Notes: generated from the sequence alone by a model not told the origin. DNA of 64,000 bases from CAUZIZ01 sp965219005 (GCA_965219005.1 CBDCMS010000004.1:1364001-1428000); one strand, 5' to 3'; counted from the stretch's first letter, positions 27,403-36,790 are shown. Made by a program: numbers and translations.

Positions 27403-28440
27403 ATGCTGAATCTGGTCTGCTTGATCGTCCTGAACCTTCTATTGTGCGCGGTTTCGTTTGGGAGCGACCGTCCCGAGAAGCCTCAAGAGGTCGGTGTTCT
27501 CGTAATGGCTCACGGGGGAGACCCCGAGTGGAATCGGTCAGTTACGGAGGCGGTCGAACCGATGGGACAGCTTTGCCCGGTCGAGATTGCCTTTGGCATG
27601 GCCCAGCGCCGGAGTCTCAAGTCGGCTGTAGAAGGCTTGGAGCGAAGGGGTGTCAAGCGGATTGCCGTGGTGAGAATTTTTGTTTCACCCGAGTCGTTCC
27701 TGCATCAGACCCAATATCTCCTGAAGCTCCGGCCGGATCCGCCACCGTTCTTTCTGCATCACGATCCTCAGACAGGTCACGCTGAGGGTTCCCACTCGAG
27801 CCATGACGCCTCCCTCGGTACTGGTGGATGGGCGCCAGTCTGGGTAGAGGGGGCAAGCGATCCGCCGCCTCCGATCGAGCTGAAGGCCCGGGTGATTCTC
27901 AATCAGGATGGTCTCTACGATTCAGCGCTGATTGGAGACATCCTGAAGGAGAGAATCCACGACTTGAGCCAGCGACCGAAAGAGGAGTCGGTCCTTATCC
28001 TGGCGCACGGTGAAGGAGACGATGGACGGAATCAACGCTGGATCTCGAAGCTGGAAGCCTTGGTTCAGGGGGTGCCCGGACTGGACCGCTACCGTGTGAT
28101 AAGAGTGGAGACCCTGCGTGAGGATTGGGAAGATAAGCGAGTCCCCGCGGAGGCCCGGATTCGGGCCTTTGTAGAGGCTCAGGGCCAGCGCGGTCCCGTG
28201 CTGGTTATTCCGTTTCGAGTGTTCGGTTTTGGACCCTACGGCAGGGTATTGGAGGGGCTGGACCATGTCGCCACTCGGCAAGGCCTGCTGCCTCATCCGA
28301 ATGTCACTAAATGGATCAAGGAGCAGGCGTCTGACTGTTTCTCCAGGGCGGGTTGGTCCAACCCCATCGCCTCCGCCGCCAGTGCGACCGGATCGATGAT
28401 GCGATCCACCGATTCTTCGGCCAGCAGTGCGAGGCCCTGA
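27403..28440 (+). CDS. secreted CbiX-like (sirohydrochlorin chelatase family) protein
   Basis: A 345-residue protein with a signal peptide (MLNLVCLIVLNLLLCAVSFG) and a CbiX-type double domain. The first half has 'VLVMAHGGDPEWNRSVTEAV' and 'KRIAVVRIFVSPESFLHQ'; the second has 'SVLILAHGEGDDGRNQRW' and 'GPVLVIPFRVFGFGPYG'. The His that binds metal in chelatases is present in both 'AHG' motifs. A His-rich insert ('HHDPQTGHAEGSHSSHD') between the halves suggests metal binding. Export is unusual for a cobalt/iron chelatase, so the role may be periplasmic metal handling. The start is at the ATG giving the signal peptide, not the earlier in-frame start at 27289. Confidence 0.78.
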   Translation: MLNLVCLIVLNLLLCAVSFGSDRPEKPQEVGVLVMAHGGDPEWNRSVTEAVEPMGQLCPVEIAFGMAQRRSLKSAVEGLERRGVKRIAVVRIFVSPESFLHQTQYLLKLRPDPPPFFLHHDPQTGHAEGSHSSHDASLGTGGWAPVWVEGASDPPPPIELKARVILNQDGLYDSALIGDILKERIHDLSQRPKEESVLILAHGEGDDGRNQRWISKLEALVQGVPGLDRYRVIRVETLREDWEDKRVPAEARIRAFVEAQGQRGPVLVIPFRVFGFGPYGRVLEGLDHVATRQGLLPHPNVTKWIKEQASDCFSRAGWSNPIASAASATGSMMRSTDSSASSARP

Positions 28441-28443
28441 TAG

Positions 28444-28611
28444 GTGGGAGATGCTGTTCTCGACGGTCTTGTGATCGTAGCGATCCTGGGGGGCAGTGCC
28501 CTGGTTACCCATCTGTTTGCACGGGCCATGTACAACCGCTGTCCTGAGTGTGAAGCCCTCAACGCGAAGCGCAGGACTCACTGTCGAATCTGCGGTGTGC
28601 CAATAGCCTGA
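28444..28611 (+). CDS. tiny zinc-ribbon membrane protein
   Basis: A 55-residue open frame from a GTG (28444) to TGA (28611), three bases after the CbiX-like gene. It has one membrane segment ('LVIVAILGGSALVTHLF') followed by a C-terminal zinc-ribbon: 'CPECEALNAKRRTHCRIC', i.e. CxxC-x12-CxxC. An in-frame TAG just upstream limits the start choice; a GTG at 28471 is also possible. The motif arrangement makes it unlikely to be noise. Function unknown. Confidence 0.6.
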   Translation: MGDAVLDGLVIVAILGGSALVTHLFARAMYNRCPECEALNAKRRTHCRICGVPIA

Positions 28612-28722
28612 AGGCCTGCGAAGGAAGGTCTTGAGGGGAGTCCCCTGGACGTCTTTGGGCGCTCTCCTTGCTGCTGTGGACATCGACCTGAGCCCGATGC
28701 TAGAATGCCCCTTCACTTCGGC

Positions 28723-28797
28723 GTCCCCATCGTCTAGCCTGGCCTAGGACACCGCCCTTTCACGGCGGCAACACGGGTTCAAATCCCGTTGGGGACG
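28723..28797 (+). tRNA. tRNA-Glu (anticodon TTC)
   Basis: A full cloverleaf can be drawn. The acceptor stem pairs GTCCCCA (28723-28729) with TGGGGAC (28790-28796), with discriminator G. The anticodon stem CCGCC/GGCGG closes a loop with anticodon TTC at 28759-28761. The T-arm carries GGTTCAAATC. The 3' CCA is not encoded. There is no duplicated tRNA end nearby that would mark an integrated island. Confidence 0.96.
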
Positions 28798-29778
28798 TTC
28801 CTCTTGCCACCGTGATACGCTGAAGAACCTGCCTGCTCCCGACAGCCTTACCAGGTCCGCTCGCACGGGACGCTTGTCCTAGCAGGTTTGGAAGTGTCTA
28901 GAATGTGCGAATCCAGAAACGTTAGGCCCTGTGTCCGAGGTCCTTTTGAGTGGGAGTCTCCGCTGCAATCGAGGTGCAGGAAACGGCCGGTGAGATCGTT
29001 CAAATCGATAAAAATTTTAGTTGTGAAACGGCCGAAACAGGGGCATAAAAAAAATTCTGCGAGCAGAATGTTGAAATAGCTGTGGAAAAGTTGTGATGCT
29101 AGACGTGCAACCTATTGTGCAGACAATCGATATGCTAGGTTGCGTCTGAATGCACAAATGATGGGCGTTCTGAATTCTTGATTTTTTCTCTTGTCAGGGT
29201 CTCAGAGAAGAGTAGACTTGCTTTTGTCCCAAGGGGTAGACGCAGCCGAAGCCCCGAGGCGACACCGGGTGCTTGGCTAGTCCTGCCGAAGAGGTTTCGG
29301 CTTCGGAGGCAGTGATGAGGCAGGCACAGGGAGGCGGGTCTTGATGGCCGTTTCGGCGGACAAAGGGGCTCTCCTAATGGAAAGTGGTCTTGGCGGCTCG
29401 AGTCTTCGGACCGGGCAGCAGGGATTCACGATCCAGTTGCTTCGGGTATAGCGGCTCCCGGTTGGGTGGATTTCTGAACGAAGTGAAGCGTTCATTCGCG
29501 GAGCTCCGGAAAGAACCGGCCCAAGCGTGGAGGGGACCTTTTCTGGGAGGAGGGGTGGCGCTCTTCGGAGAGTCGCTTGGCCTCTGGGAGGGGGTCAATC
29601 GCGGAGCTCAGAAACCAACTCTAGGGTTGGAAGCGAGGGCTTCGCGGGTACGCAGGAAGCTGCGAATATCACTTGGGACACTTTTTTTGTCTTCATTCAA
29701 TCCCACCTAAAATCCATTTGGATCGGCCTCCATACACTTTCTCCAGGTGTTGCCCGCCGGTAGGAAAACGCTTGCCAG
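28798..29778. other. 981-base region without a convincing gene
   Basis: It follows tRNA-Glu and lies downstream of the minus-strand PEP-binding gene. Short open frames (for example 28888-29079 and 29384-29710 plus, 29374-29598 minus) lack ribosome-binding sites and family features. Two structures stand out: a bulged 12-bp hairpin at 29101-29143 (arms 'agacg..caaccta' and 'taggttgcgtct'), and 'attctgcgagcagaat' at 29056-29071, followed on the minus strand by seven T residues, which could be a weak terminator. Confidence 0.5.
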
Positions 29779-32754
29779 CTATATCAAAGGCTGGTCAGGT
29801 TGGAGGATGAGCCCCTCTCGGCTATTGCCATTCATCACCACTCGGAGAGGATCGCTGAAGCGAAGATGTCTGGCGTATTTCCCTTCGCTCACAGCCTGCT
29901 GTTGGGCCAGCCAATCCCAATCCACCATCCCCTGGCTCTTTTTGGCGCCGACCGTAAAGTAGCCCACTCTGGAGGTGGTAATGTTTTGGAAGAAATGGGT
30001 TCCCTGAGATGGAGTGATCTCTAGATTGGGAAGCCCGCTCTCTACGATGACACGCGCTCCCCAGATGTCCTCCCACTTGACAGGGATTCCGAGCCAGGGG
30101 TCGGACGAGCCCCAGCGGCCCACTCCGATCAACAGGTAGGGAGCATTGATCGAAGTCAGCTCCCGATTGTAGCGAGCCACCTCTTTTGCCGCCACGGCAC
30201 TGTGCTCGCGGCTGAAGCGAGTGGGATCCAGGACCACCAGATCTTTGATGTTTCCGATGATTCCATGGCCCAGAACCCTGGGGCTTCTGCAGATCACTTT
30301 TCCCTGATTCGAGTCCCCAGGGCTGACCGGGTCCGTTTCCAGGTCGGCGACCATGGGTCGCATCTGGAGCAAGTAGAACTGCTTGGGTTGCCCCGGTGGG
30401 ACCGAAAGATTACCGGCAAACTCGACCTCCACCGGGCCGCCCATGGCGCCTTCGGTCAAATCCAGGAGGCTGTTAAGGATATCGGCCAGTGGGAAGGATT
30501 TGCCTTTGAGAATCGGAGCGAAAGTGACGAGGCGGCTTCCAGGCCGCGAGAGTCCATCGTAGATGGCGTGGTTTTCATGGGAGTAGGTGGAGCCAAGAAG
30601 GTTCAATACTCCATCCTTCGCAGCTGTGTCGAGCCCGAATTGGGACAGCTCGAATTCCATTTCCTCAGCACTCTCAGCTTCTCCAGGTAGCTCGAGTCCC
30701 CAGAATTCTTTCTGGGAATGCTTCAATGTATTTTCGACCGACGAAAACTGGACCAGATGTCGGGGATACTTTGGGCTGAAACGGAGCGACTGTTCGCCCT
30801 CCACTACGGACTTTCCCAAGCCCAGAGCTATCTCGGCAATGCCGTCGCTGGCCTTCATGGGGGACACAGGGTAATAGTTGAGGGATCTGGCTACCCCCGA
30901 AAAGTCAGGGTAGAACCGGTTCTGGTGACGGTTGCCGACCAGCTCTTGAACAATGACTGCCATTCGCTCCTCTTCCAGCCGGAACGGGGTTGATTTGACG
31001 TATTGTTTGGCATTGGCGGAGAAGGTCGACGCATAGACTCGCCTGATGGCAGTGAGAAGCTGCCGTAGTCGAACGTCGGTGTCGGGATGACTGTTGGGAA
31101 TCATATGGGTGTTGTAGACACCCGCGAAAGGAGTGTGCTGCGAGTCCTCCAGAAGGCTCGAAGAGCGCACGGAGAGGGGGAAGCGGACGGATTCGAGAAA
31201 ACCTTGAAGCAACTCGACGACGTCTTCCGGTAGTTGCGCCTTGAGGAATCTTTTCGTGGTGTTCCGGCTGCTGCTCAGAGCGAAGTCCCGGAGTTCGTTC
31301 TGATCCAGAAATCTTTCGAAGACATCGGTCGCGAGGACGAGCGTAGGAGGGATCGAAATCCGGACGGCTTCGAACCTGTCCTGAAGTTCGTGGGCACCGA
31401 TGAGGATGTTGCCAAACCCAAGACCCCTTGCCTTACCTCCCAGAGATCCCCCGCCGATTCGGGCGACGCTGCTGGCTTCGACGAAGGTCTCCCGGTCGAA
31501 CTCGACGACGATGCCCCGGTGTCGTTCCACTCTGAGCGCGTGAAGACATTCGATCAGGTACTGACGAAGTTGATCGACCGTCTGGTAATCCGTAACCTTC
31601 TGCGGTCTCAACTTGTCAGCCAACCAGAACTCGGTCCGAGCTTTGAGCCAGTTGGAGAAATGATTCTGCTCGCCGTGGTGCAACAGGCTCTCGTTCGGAA
31701 CCTTCCGAATCTGCTCCTCCAGGCTTTTCAGATCGCGGGCTTGACCCACCTTGGTCCCGTCTGGAAGACGGAAGATGAAATCGCCGAAGCTGAAATTGCG
31801 TTGCATGAAATCCCTCAGCTCCTTCAGCAAGAGGGGTGAATCCTTCAGCAGGAACGAGGCGCCAAGTCCTTCTGCTATCTCGCGGTTCCCAGGATCTCGG
31901 GACTGAAGCAAGATTGGAATGTCTGCGTGGGATTCACCCACATTGCGAGCGAACTCGAAACCGGCCTGAGGGTCGGATCGGCGTTTACGAGGAAACTCGA
32001 TATCTGAGATCACACCCAGAATGGTGTCGTGATGATTCTGGTAGTAGTTCCAGGCTTCTTCGTAGCTGTTGCACAGCAAGATCTTGGGACGAGCGCGCAT
32101 TCTCAGGAGCATATGAGCAGGATTGACGCCTTCGGCAATCAGACTCTGAGTGTGACGTACCACTTCGGTGTAAATCAGCGGCAGGTAGGAAGAATAGAAG
32201 CGGACGCTGTCCTCGATGAGGATGATTGACTGGACCCCCACGAGTTGGCTGTCCTGCGCGACGTTGTTGCGATCTTCGATGTACTTGATGATGGCGAGAA
32301 GGATCCGGAAGTCCCCTTGCCAGACGAAAGCCTTCTCCACACCGCTCAAATCATTCTGGCGTGTGAGCGCAGCCAGTTGACGGCTGTCATAAGCCAGGGG
32401 CACGATGGGCACTGTCGGAGATTGTTTTCTTACTTTCTTGGCGAAGTCGAGGATGGATCGGTCGCGACCTCGCAGGGTTACGATGATCAAGTCGAAGCGC
32501 TTCAGGTTCTGACCCAGGCGCAGAGCCTCTGCTTCGTTCGACACCCGGGTTATGCCGGGCGTGCTTACCAGGTTCAAACCCAGGTATTGGTTGAGAAGTT
32601 GCTCGTGTAGACGCCCGTCTTCAGAAAGGATGAAGGAATCGTAGAGGCTGGCGACCAGCAGGACCTCGTTTACGCGGTTGCGCATGAGGTCTTGAAAACG
32701 CTGGAACCGGTTTTCGTATCCGAGTTCGAATTTTGATCTGTCGAAAACGTCCAT
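29779..32754 (-). CDS. receiver-like / PEP-pyruvate-binding domain fusion protein
   Basis: A 991-residue protein. The first 330 residues contain two receiver-like alpha/beta units ('VASLYDSFILSEDGRLHEQL', 'SIILIEDSVRFYSSYLPLIY', 'ILGVISDIEFPRKRRSDPQA'). The rest holds a PPDK/PEP-synthase N-terminal (ATP-grasp) domain with 'GGGSLGGKARGLGFGN', 'FPLSVRSSSLLEDSQHTPFA', and 'GAMGGPVEVEFAGNL' plus 'FYLLQMRPM'. The phosphohistidine swivel domain and PEP-binding TIM barrel of true PEP synthase are missing. The protein is therefore probably a phosphotransfer or nucleotide-dependent regulator rather than PEP synthase. It lies 27 bases downstream of glutamate dehydrogenase on the same strand. Similar large proteins occur in Bacteroidetes and Acidobacteria; function uncharacterised. 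Confidence 0.8.
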   Translation of the reverse strand: MDVFDRSKFELGYENRFQRFQDLMRNRVNEVLLVASLYDSFILSEDGRLHEQLLNQYLGLNLVSTPGITRVSNEAEALRLGQNLKRFDLIIVTLRGRDRSILDFAKKVRKQSPTVPIVPLAYDSRQLAALTRQNDLSGVEKAFVWQGDFRILLAIIKYIEDRNNVAQDSQLVGVQSIILIEDSVRFYSSYLPLIYTEVVRHTQSLIAEGVNPAHMLLRMRARPKILLCNSYEEAWNYYQNHHDTILGVISDIEFPRKRRSDPQAGFEFARNVGESHADIPILLQSRDPGNREIAEGLGASFLLKDSPLLLKELRDFMQRNFSFGDFIFRLPDGTKVGQARDLKSLEEQIRKVPNESLLHHGEQNHFSNWLKARTEFWLADKLRPQKVTDYQTVDQLRQYLIECLHALRVERHRGIVVEFDRETFVEASSVARIGGGSLGGKARGLGFGNILIGAHELQDRFEAVRISIPPTLVLATDVFERFLDQNELRDFALSSSRNTTKRFLKAQLPEDVVELLQGFLESVRFPLSVRSSSLLEDSQHTPFAGVYNTHMIPNSHPDTDVRLRQLLTAIRRVYASTFSANAKQYVKSTPFRLEEERMAVIVQELVGNRHQNRFYPDFSGVARSLNYYPVSPMKASDGIAEIALGLGKSVVEGEQSLRFSPKYPRHLVQFSSVENTLKHSQKEFWGLELPGEAESAEEMEFELSQFGLDTAAKDGVLNLLGSTYSHENHAIYDGLSRPGSRLVTFAPILKGKSFPLADILNSLLDLTEGAMGGPVEVEFAGNLSVPPGQPKQFYLLQMRPMVADLETDPVSPGDSNQGKVICRSPRVLGHGIIGNIKDLVVLDPTRFSREHSAVAAKEVARYNRELTSINAPYLLIGVGRWGSSDPWLGIPVKWEDIWGARVIVESGLPNLEITPSQGTHFFQNITTSRVGYFTVGAKKSQGMVDWDWLAQQQAVSEGKYARHLRFSDPLRVVMNGNSREGLILQPDQPLI

Positions 32755-32781
32755 GGTAGGAGTCAGAAATAGAGACGGGCG

Positions 32782-34143
32782 CTAGACAACGCCTTGGTCC
32801 ATCATGGCGTCGGCAACTTTGATGAATCCGGCAATGTTCGCACCGTTGACGTAGTTCCCTTTGCTCCCATAGCTATCCGCTGCGTCTGCGCAGGACTGGT
32901 GAATGTTTTTCATGATCTGCTGGAGCCGGTTATCCACTTCTTCCTTCGACCATGAAAAGCGCATGCTGTTCTGCGCCATTTCCAGTCCCGATACGGCTAC
33001 TCCGCCCGCATTGGCAGCCTTTCCCGGGGCGTAGAGAATCGAGCTTTCGAGGAAAAGATGGGCTCCCTCAGGGCTGGTCGGCATGTTGGCTCCTTCGCAT
33101 ACCAGGGAGACTCCGTTCTGCAGGAGGTTTTCTGCGTCTCTTCCGCTGATTTCGTTCTGGGTTGCTGAGGGAAATACGCAGTCCGCCTTGTGATCCCAGA
33201 TCGGGTTGAAGTCCTTCGAATAGTCAGTAGTAGTGTGAGTCGCTCCTGGGTACTCATCGGCATACTCCTTGATTCTGCCTCGACGCCGGTTCTTGAGCTC
33301 CATCACGAATGTCAGTTTGTCTTCATCGATGCCTTCGGGATCGAAGATGTGCCCGTTGGAGTCTGACATGGTCAGCACTTTGCCTCCCAGCTGAGTAATC
33401 TTCTGGACCGTATATTGGGCCACGTTACCGGAGCCTGAGACAATACAGGATTTACCTTCGAGCGAGTCTCCACTGGTTGCCAGCATCTCCGCGGCAAAGT
33501 AGACGGAGCCGTACCCAGTTGCCTCTGGACGGATGAGAGAGCCACCCCAGTTCAGGCCCTTGCCCGTGAGAACTCCGGTGAACTCATTGCGAATTCGCTT
33601 GTACTGGCCAAAGAGAAACCCGATCTCACGGGCACCGACTCCGATATCACCTGCAGGCACGTCGGTGTTGGGGCCGATATGTCGGCAGAGTTCGGTCATG
33701 AAGCTTTGGCAGAAGCGCATGACCTCCGTGTCGCTCTTGCCTTTGGGATCGAAGTCGCTTCCGCCCTTGCCCCCGCCCAGGGGAAGAGTGGTCAAGCTGT
33801 TCTTGAACACTTGTTCGAAGGCCAGGAATTTCAAGATCCCAAGGTTTACCGAAGCGTGGAATCGAAGTCCGCCCTTGTAGGGCCCGATAGCGCTGTTCAT
33901 CTCAATACGAAAGCCCCGATTGACATGAATGTCGCCCTGGTCATCGACCCAAGGGACCCGGAACAGGATCACCCGTTCCGGCTCGACCAGCCTCTCGAGG
34001 ATTCTTGCCTCGAGGTATTCCGGACGTTGTTCGAGGAGCAACGACACCGATTCCAGCACCTCCTCGACTGCTTGATGAAACTCCGGCTCGCTTGGGTTGT
34101 TGGCCTTCACCGTTCCAAGGACCTCTTCCATGTATTGGCGCAT
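32782..34143 (-). CDS. gdhA: glutamate dehydrogenase (hexameric type)
   Basis: A 453-residue enzyme converting 2-oxoglutarate and ammonia to glutamate with NAD(P)H. Visible family segments are 'NRGFRIEMNSAIGPYKGGLR', 'PLGGGKGGSDFDPKGKSD' with the catalytic Lys, 'ELCRHIGPNTDVPAGDIGVG', and the Rossmann segment 'CIVSGSGNVAQYTVQKI'. The overall length and these segments match the GdhA type generally specific for NADP. GGAAG precedes the ATG. Likely operon with the downstream PEP-binding fusion gene. Confidence 0.96.
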   Translation of the reverse strand: MRQYMEEVLGTVKANNPSEPEFHQAVEEVLESVSLLLEQRPEYLEARILERLVEPERVILFRVPWVDDQGDIHVNRGFRIEMNSAIGPYKGGLRFHASVNLGILKFLAFEQVFKNSLTTLPLGGGKGGSDFDPKGKSDTEVMRFCQSFMTELCRHIGPNTDVPAGDIGVGAREIGFLFGQYKRIRNEFTGVLTGKGLNWGGSLIRPEATGYGSVYFAAEMLATSGDSLEGKSCIVSGSGNVAQYTVQKITQLGGKVLTMSDSNGHIFDPEGIDEDKLTFVMELKNRRRGRIKEYADEYPGATHTTTDYSKDFNPIWDHKADCVFPSATQNEISGRDAENLLQNGVSLVCEGANMPTSPEGAHLFLESSILYAPGKAANAGGVAVSGLEMAQNSMRFSWSKEEVDNRLQQIMKNIHQSCADAADSYGSKGNYVNGANIAGFIKVADAMMDQGVV

Positions 34144-34411
34144 CTTCCGCTCTTCTTCCTTGATTCGATCGTTTAGGAGTTGGTTGTTGAGAGTTCGCTT
34201 GGGTTCTTTCTGGTCTTCACTTTTGCTCTATCGACACGGCGTTCTACCTGGATTACAGCAGCCGGTGTTGGTTCATTTCCCGGGGTTCTTTAACCGCCTG
34301 TGGAACGATTGCTTCCTTCGAAATTCGTCTGTCCGATATTCTGCGGTTCAGCATTCCCACGGGTTGCCTTCTCCAGAGCAAGGAAAAAGGCTAAATCACA
34401 AACCGCAGAAC
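34144..34411. repeat. gap containing left part of an interrupted MITE-like repeat
   Basis: The gdhA upstream region. Bases 34316-34411 match the left 97 bases of the 119-bp palindromic repeat at 9302-9420 ('cttcgaaattcg', 'gatattctgcggttc', 'ggctaaatcacaaaccgcag'). The copy stops at GCAGAAC (34411), where the IS91-type element begins, and resumes at 36942. The gdhA promoter presumably lies between 34144 and 34316; I cannot place it. Confidence 0.75.
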
Positions 34412-34416
34412 GTAAA

Positions 34417-34492
34417 GGATTGTATCCGCTGTGCTGAGAGAACGCATGAGTTGGAGTCAGCAGATCAGTTGTAAGCATGGCGGATACAATCC
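34417..34492. repeat. 13-bp perfect inverted repeat at the IS91-type element end
   Basis: GGATTGTATCCGC (34417-34429) and its exact complement (34480-34492) are separated by 50 bases, five bases in from the element boundary. It may be part of the replication-origin (oriIS) structure; alternatively it is a separate short palindrome carried by the element. Confidence 0.6.
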
Positions 34493-34756
34493 CGTTGGAC
34501 GGAGCCGCGGGTCTCTGCTATGGGGATTGTTTAGAGGCTAGTGTTTCGGAGCGGGAAAAGAAAGCCGAAGAAAGACGAGAAGATAGGGGAAGTGGTGGGG
34601 CTGGCAGTGAGTTGCCGAGCGTTGTGCAGAGGAAGGAGCAGGGAGGGAAGCGGTTTGTCGGGTCCGAATGAGAGCGGCAGACACACGAGTATCTGAAGCC
34701 AGATGGGGTCTGGGCAGGAGGTCTACAAAGGGGGTCTTGAATCGTGGGTTGATGCA

Positions 34757-35941
34757 TCAGGGGAGACCGGGAGAGTTCATCCGAGGTGGAATCGGTGTGG
34801 CCGCAGCGGGAAGGGTTTGGAGGCAGGATAAGGTCCCTTTGGGACAGCGGGGACAAGGCTCGGACGGATCGGAGGTCGAAGGAGGTTCTGGAGGGAGGAG
34901 TTCGGTGGGGGAGTCGTCTGGACTGAGAAGGCTGCGACAGCAGGCGAGCTTGGTCCGGCGGTGACGGTTGGCCAAGATCCCGTAGTGTCGGATGCGCATG
35001 AATCCCTTGGGGAGGACGTGCAGTAAAAAGCGTCGGGTGAACTCGGGGGTATCGAGAGTCAGAGTGCGTGGTCGGTGAGGGTGGCGATAGTCCTTGTAGC
35101 GAAAGCGCACCTTCCCTTGATCCAGGGACAGGAGTCGTGAGTTGGAGATCGCCACCCGGTGGGTGTAACGGGCCAGGTACTTGAGCACTCGCTCGGGACC
35201 GGCGAAGGGAGGTTGGCAGTAGACGACCCAGTTGGTGTGGGTCAGGCTTTGCAGGAAGGCATCGAAGGGGCGAGGAAGTTTCAGGGGTTGGAGGGTGCCG
35301 TGAAAAGCGAGCTGATCCTGGCGGTAGGCAGCCCTGAGGGAGTGGAGAAACTTGTGGCGAAAAAGACAACTGAGGACGCTCACGGGGAGAAAGAAGCGGG
35401 GACGTGAAGGAATCCACCGACTCTGGTCCTCGGAGAGGCCTCCGCCGGGGACCAGACAGTGCAGATGCGGATGGAGATCCAGTTTCTGGCCCCAGGTGTG
35501 AAGGATCGCTAGGAAGCCGATCCTGGCTCCCAAGTGGCGCTCATCAGCGGCCAGAGTTAACAAGGTTTCCGAAGCCGCTCGGAAGAGGATCGAATAGACG
35601 GTCCGTGGGTTTTGCAGGGCGAGGGGTGCGAGGGCCTTCGGGAGCGTGAAGACGACGTGAAAATAGGGCAGCGGCAGGAGCTCTCGGGCGCGGGCCTCCA
35701 GCCACTGGGCTCGGGCACCGCCCTGGCACTTGGGGCAATGGCGATCGCGGCAGGAGTTGTAGGAGATCTTCTCATAGCCGCATTGATCGCACCGTTTGAG
35801 GTGTCCGCCTAAGGCGGCGGTCCGACAAGCACAGATCGCTCGAAAGACGCGCCGCTGCTGCCCGGAAGTAGGAAACGCCCGGAAGTAATCGTCTGGGCAA
35901 CTGCGAAAGATATCGGCGACCTCGAGCCGATGTTCTCTCAT
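34757..35941 (-). CDS. IS91-family transposase (HUH/rolling-circle)
   Basis: A 394-residue transposase. An N-terminal zinc-binding region (residues 38-72) holds CDQC and CRDRHCPKC. The HUH metal-binding motif is 'HPHLHCLVPGG' (His157, 159, 161), and the nucleophile region is 'LKYLARYTHRVAISNSRL' (Tyr255, Tyr259). A Pro-rich tail with a further 'CPRC' pair ends the protein. It starts directly after the stop codon of the recombinase gene, so both are expressed together. Full length. Confidence 0.93.
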   Translation of the reverse strand: MREHRLEVADIFRSCPDDYFRAFPTSGQQRRVFRAICACRTAALGGHLKRCDQCGYEKISYNSCRDRHCPKCQGGARAQWLEARARELLPLPYFHVVFTLPKALAPLALQNPRTVYSILFRAASETLLTLAADERHLGARIGFLAILHTWGQKLDLHPHLHCLVPGGGLSEDQSRWIPSRPRFFLPVSVLSCLFRHKFLHSLRAAYRQDQLAFHGTLQPLKLPRPFDAFLQSLTHTNWVVYCQPPFAGPERVLKYLARYTHRVAISNSRLLSLDQGKVRFRYKDYRHPHRPRTLTLDTPEFTRRFLLHVLPKGFMRIRHYGILANRHRRTKLACCRSLLSPDDSPTELLPPEPPSTSDPSEPCPRCPKGTLSCLQTLPAAATPIPPRMNSPGLP

Positions 35942-36790
35942 CTACGGAGCCGCTGGGCTGAGAGCTGCTTGGAGCAGATCGTGTGTCCCAGAAGTCGAAG
36001 CCGCAGCCACGTGCAAGTAGACCGAAGTCGTGCCCAGAGACCGGTGCCCGAGCAGCACTTGGATCGTCTTGAGATCGGTCCCCGCTTCGAGCAGATGGGT
36101 GGCGAAACAATGGCGCAGTCGGTGGGGGGTGACGCCCTTGCTCAAAGCGGCCCTTGCCGCGGCTCGCTGGCAGACTCGTTGTACCGAACGGACGTCCAGA
36201 GGCCGCTGGGGATCCGCTCCGGGGAAGAGCCAGCTGTCCGGTCGAGAGTCTTTCCAGTAAGTCCGTAGCTCTCTCAAGAGGGTTTTCGAGAGGGGAACGT
36301 AGCGATCCTTGTGGCCTTTGCCCTGGCGCACTCGAAGCAGCCTACGAGCGCTATCGATGTCCTCCAGACGCAGAGCAAGGGCTTCGGAGATGCGTAAGCC
36401 CGTGGCGTAGATCGTCATCAAGAGGGTGCGGTGTTTGAGATTGCCGATCCCCTCAAAGAAACGGTCGATCTCTTGGGGCGACAAGATGACGGGCAGCTTT
36501 TTCTCGGGCTTGGGGAAGGGGATGTGTTTAATGATCCACTGTTTATTCAGACACACCCGGTAAAAGAACCGGAGGGCACAGACGGTCTGGTTGAACTCGC
36601 TCCAGGAACGGTTTTTCTTGTTCGCCAGAAAGACCTGATACTGGCGAATCTCCTCCGGACCCAGCCGATCGGGCGAACGACCAAAGTACTGGGCGAACTT
36701 GGCCACCCGATTCACATACAGGGAGATGGTCCGATCGGAATAGTTGCGGATCCGCAGATCCTCGATCATCCGTTGACGTAAACTAGTCAT
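35942..36790 (-). CDS. tyrosine recombinase (phage integrase family) of the IS91-type element
   Basis: A 282-residue integrase. The SAM-like N-terminal DNA-binding domain has 'RNYSDRTISLYVNRVAKFA'. The catalytic domain shows the Arg in 'YATGLRISEALALRL', the HxxR pair in 'TPHRLRHCFATHLLEAG', the His in 'LLGHRSLGTTSVYLHVA', and the nucleophile Tyr in the same segment. GGAGCC lies 4-9 bases before the chosen ATG. Pairing of a tyrosine recombinase with an IS91-type transposase is known for a subset of these elements. It is immediately upstream of the transposase. Confidence 0.93.
   Translation of the reverse strand: MTSLRQRMIEDLRIRNYSDRTISLYVNRVAKFAQYFGRSPDRLGPEEIRQYQVFLANKKNRSWSEFNQTVCALRFFYRVCLNKQWIIKHIPFPKPEKKLPVILSPQEIDRFFEGIGNLKHRTLLMTIYATGLRISEALALRLEDIDSARRLLRVRQGKGHKDRYVPLSKTLLRELRTYWKDSRPDSWLFPGADPQRPLDVRSVQRVCQRAAARAALSKGVTPHRLRHCFATHLLEAGTDLKTIQVLLGHRSLGTTSVYLHVAAASTSGTHDLLQAALSPAAP

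Noticed and set aside
28723..28797. tRNA-Glu as the attachment site of an integrated island
   Set aside because: I found no duplicate of the tRNA 3' end and no integrase beside it; the only tyrosine recombinase belongs to the IS91-type element 7 kb away.
28888..29079. 63-residue plus-strand frame after tRNA-Glu
   Set aside because: No ribosome-binding site or family pattern; basic, low-information sequence.
34518..35417. 299-residue Ser/Pro-rich minus-strand frame
   Set aside because: It overlaps the IS91-type transposase in another frame and shows no domain.
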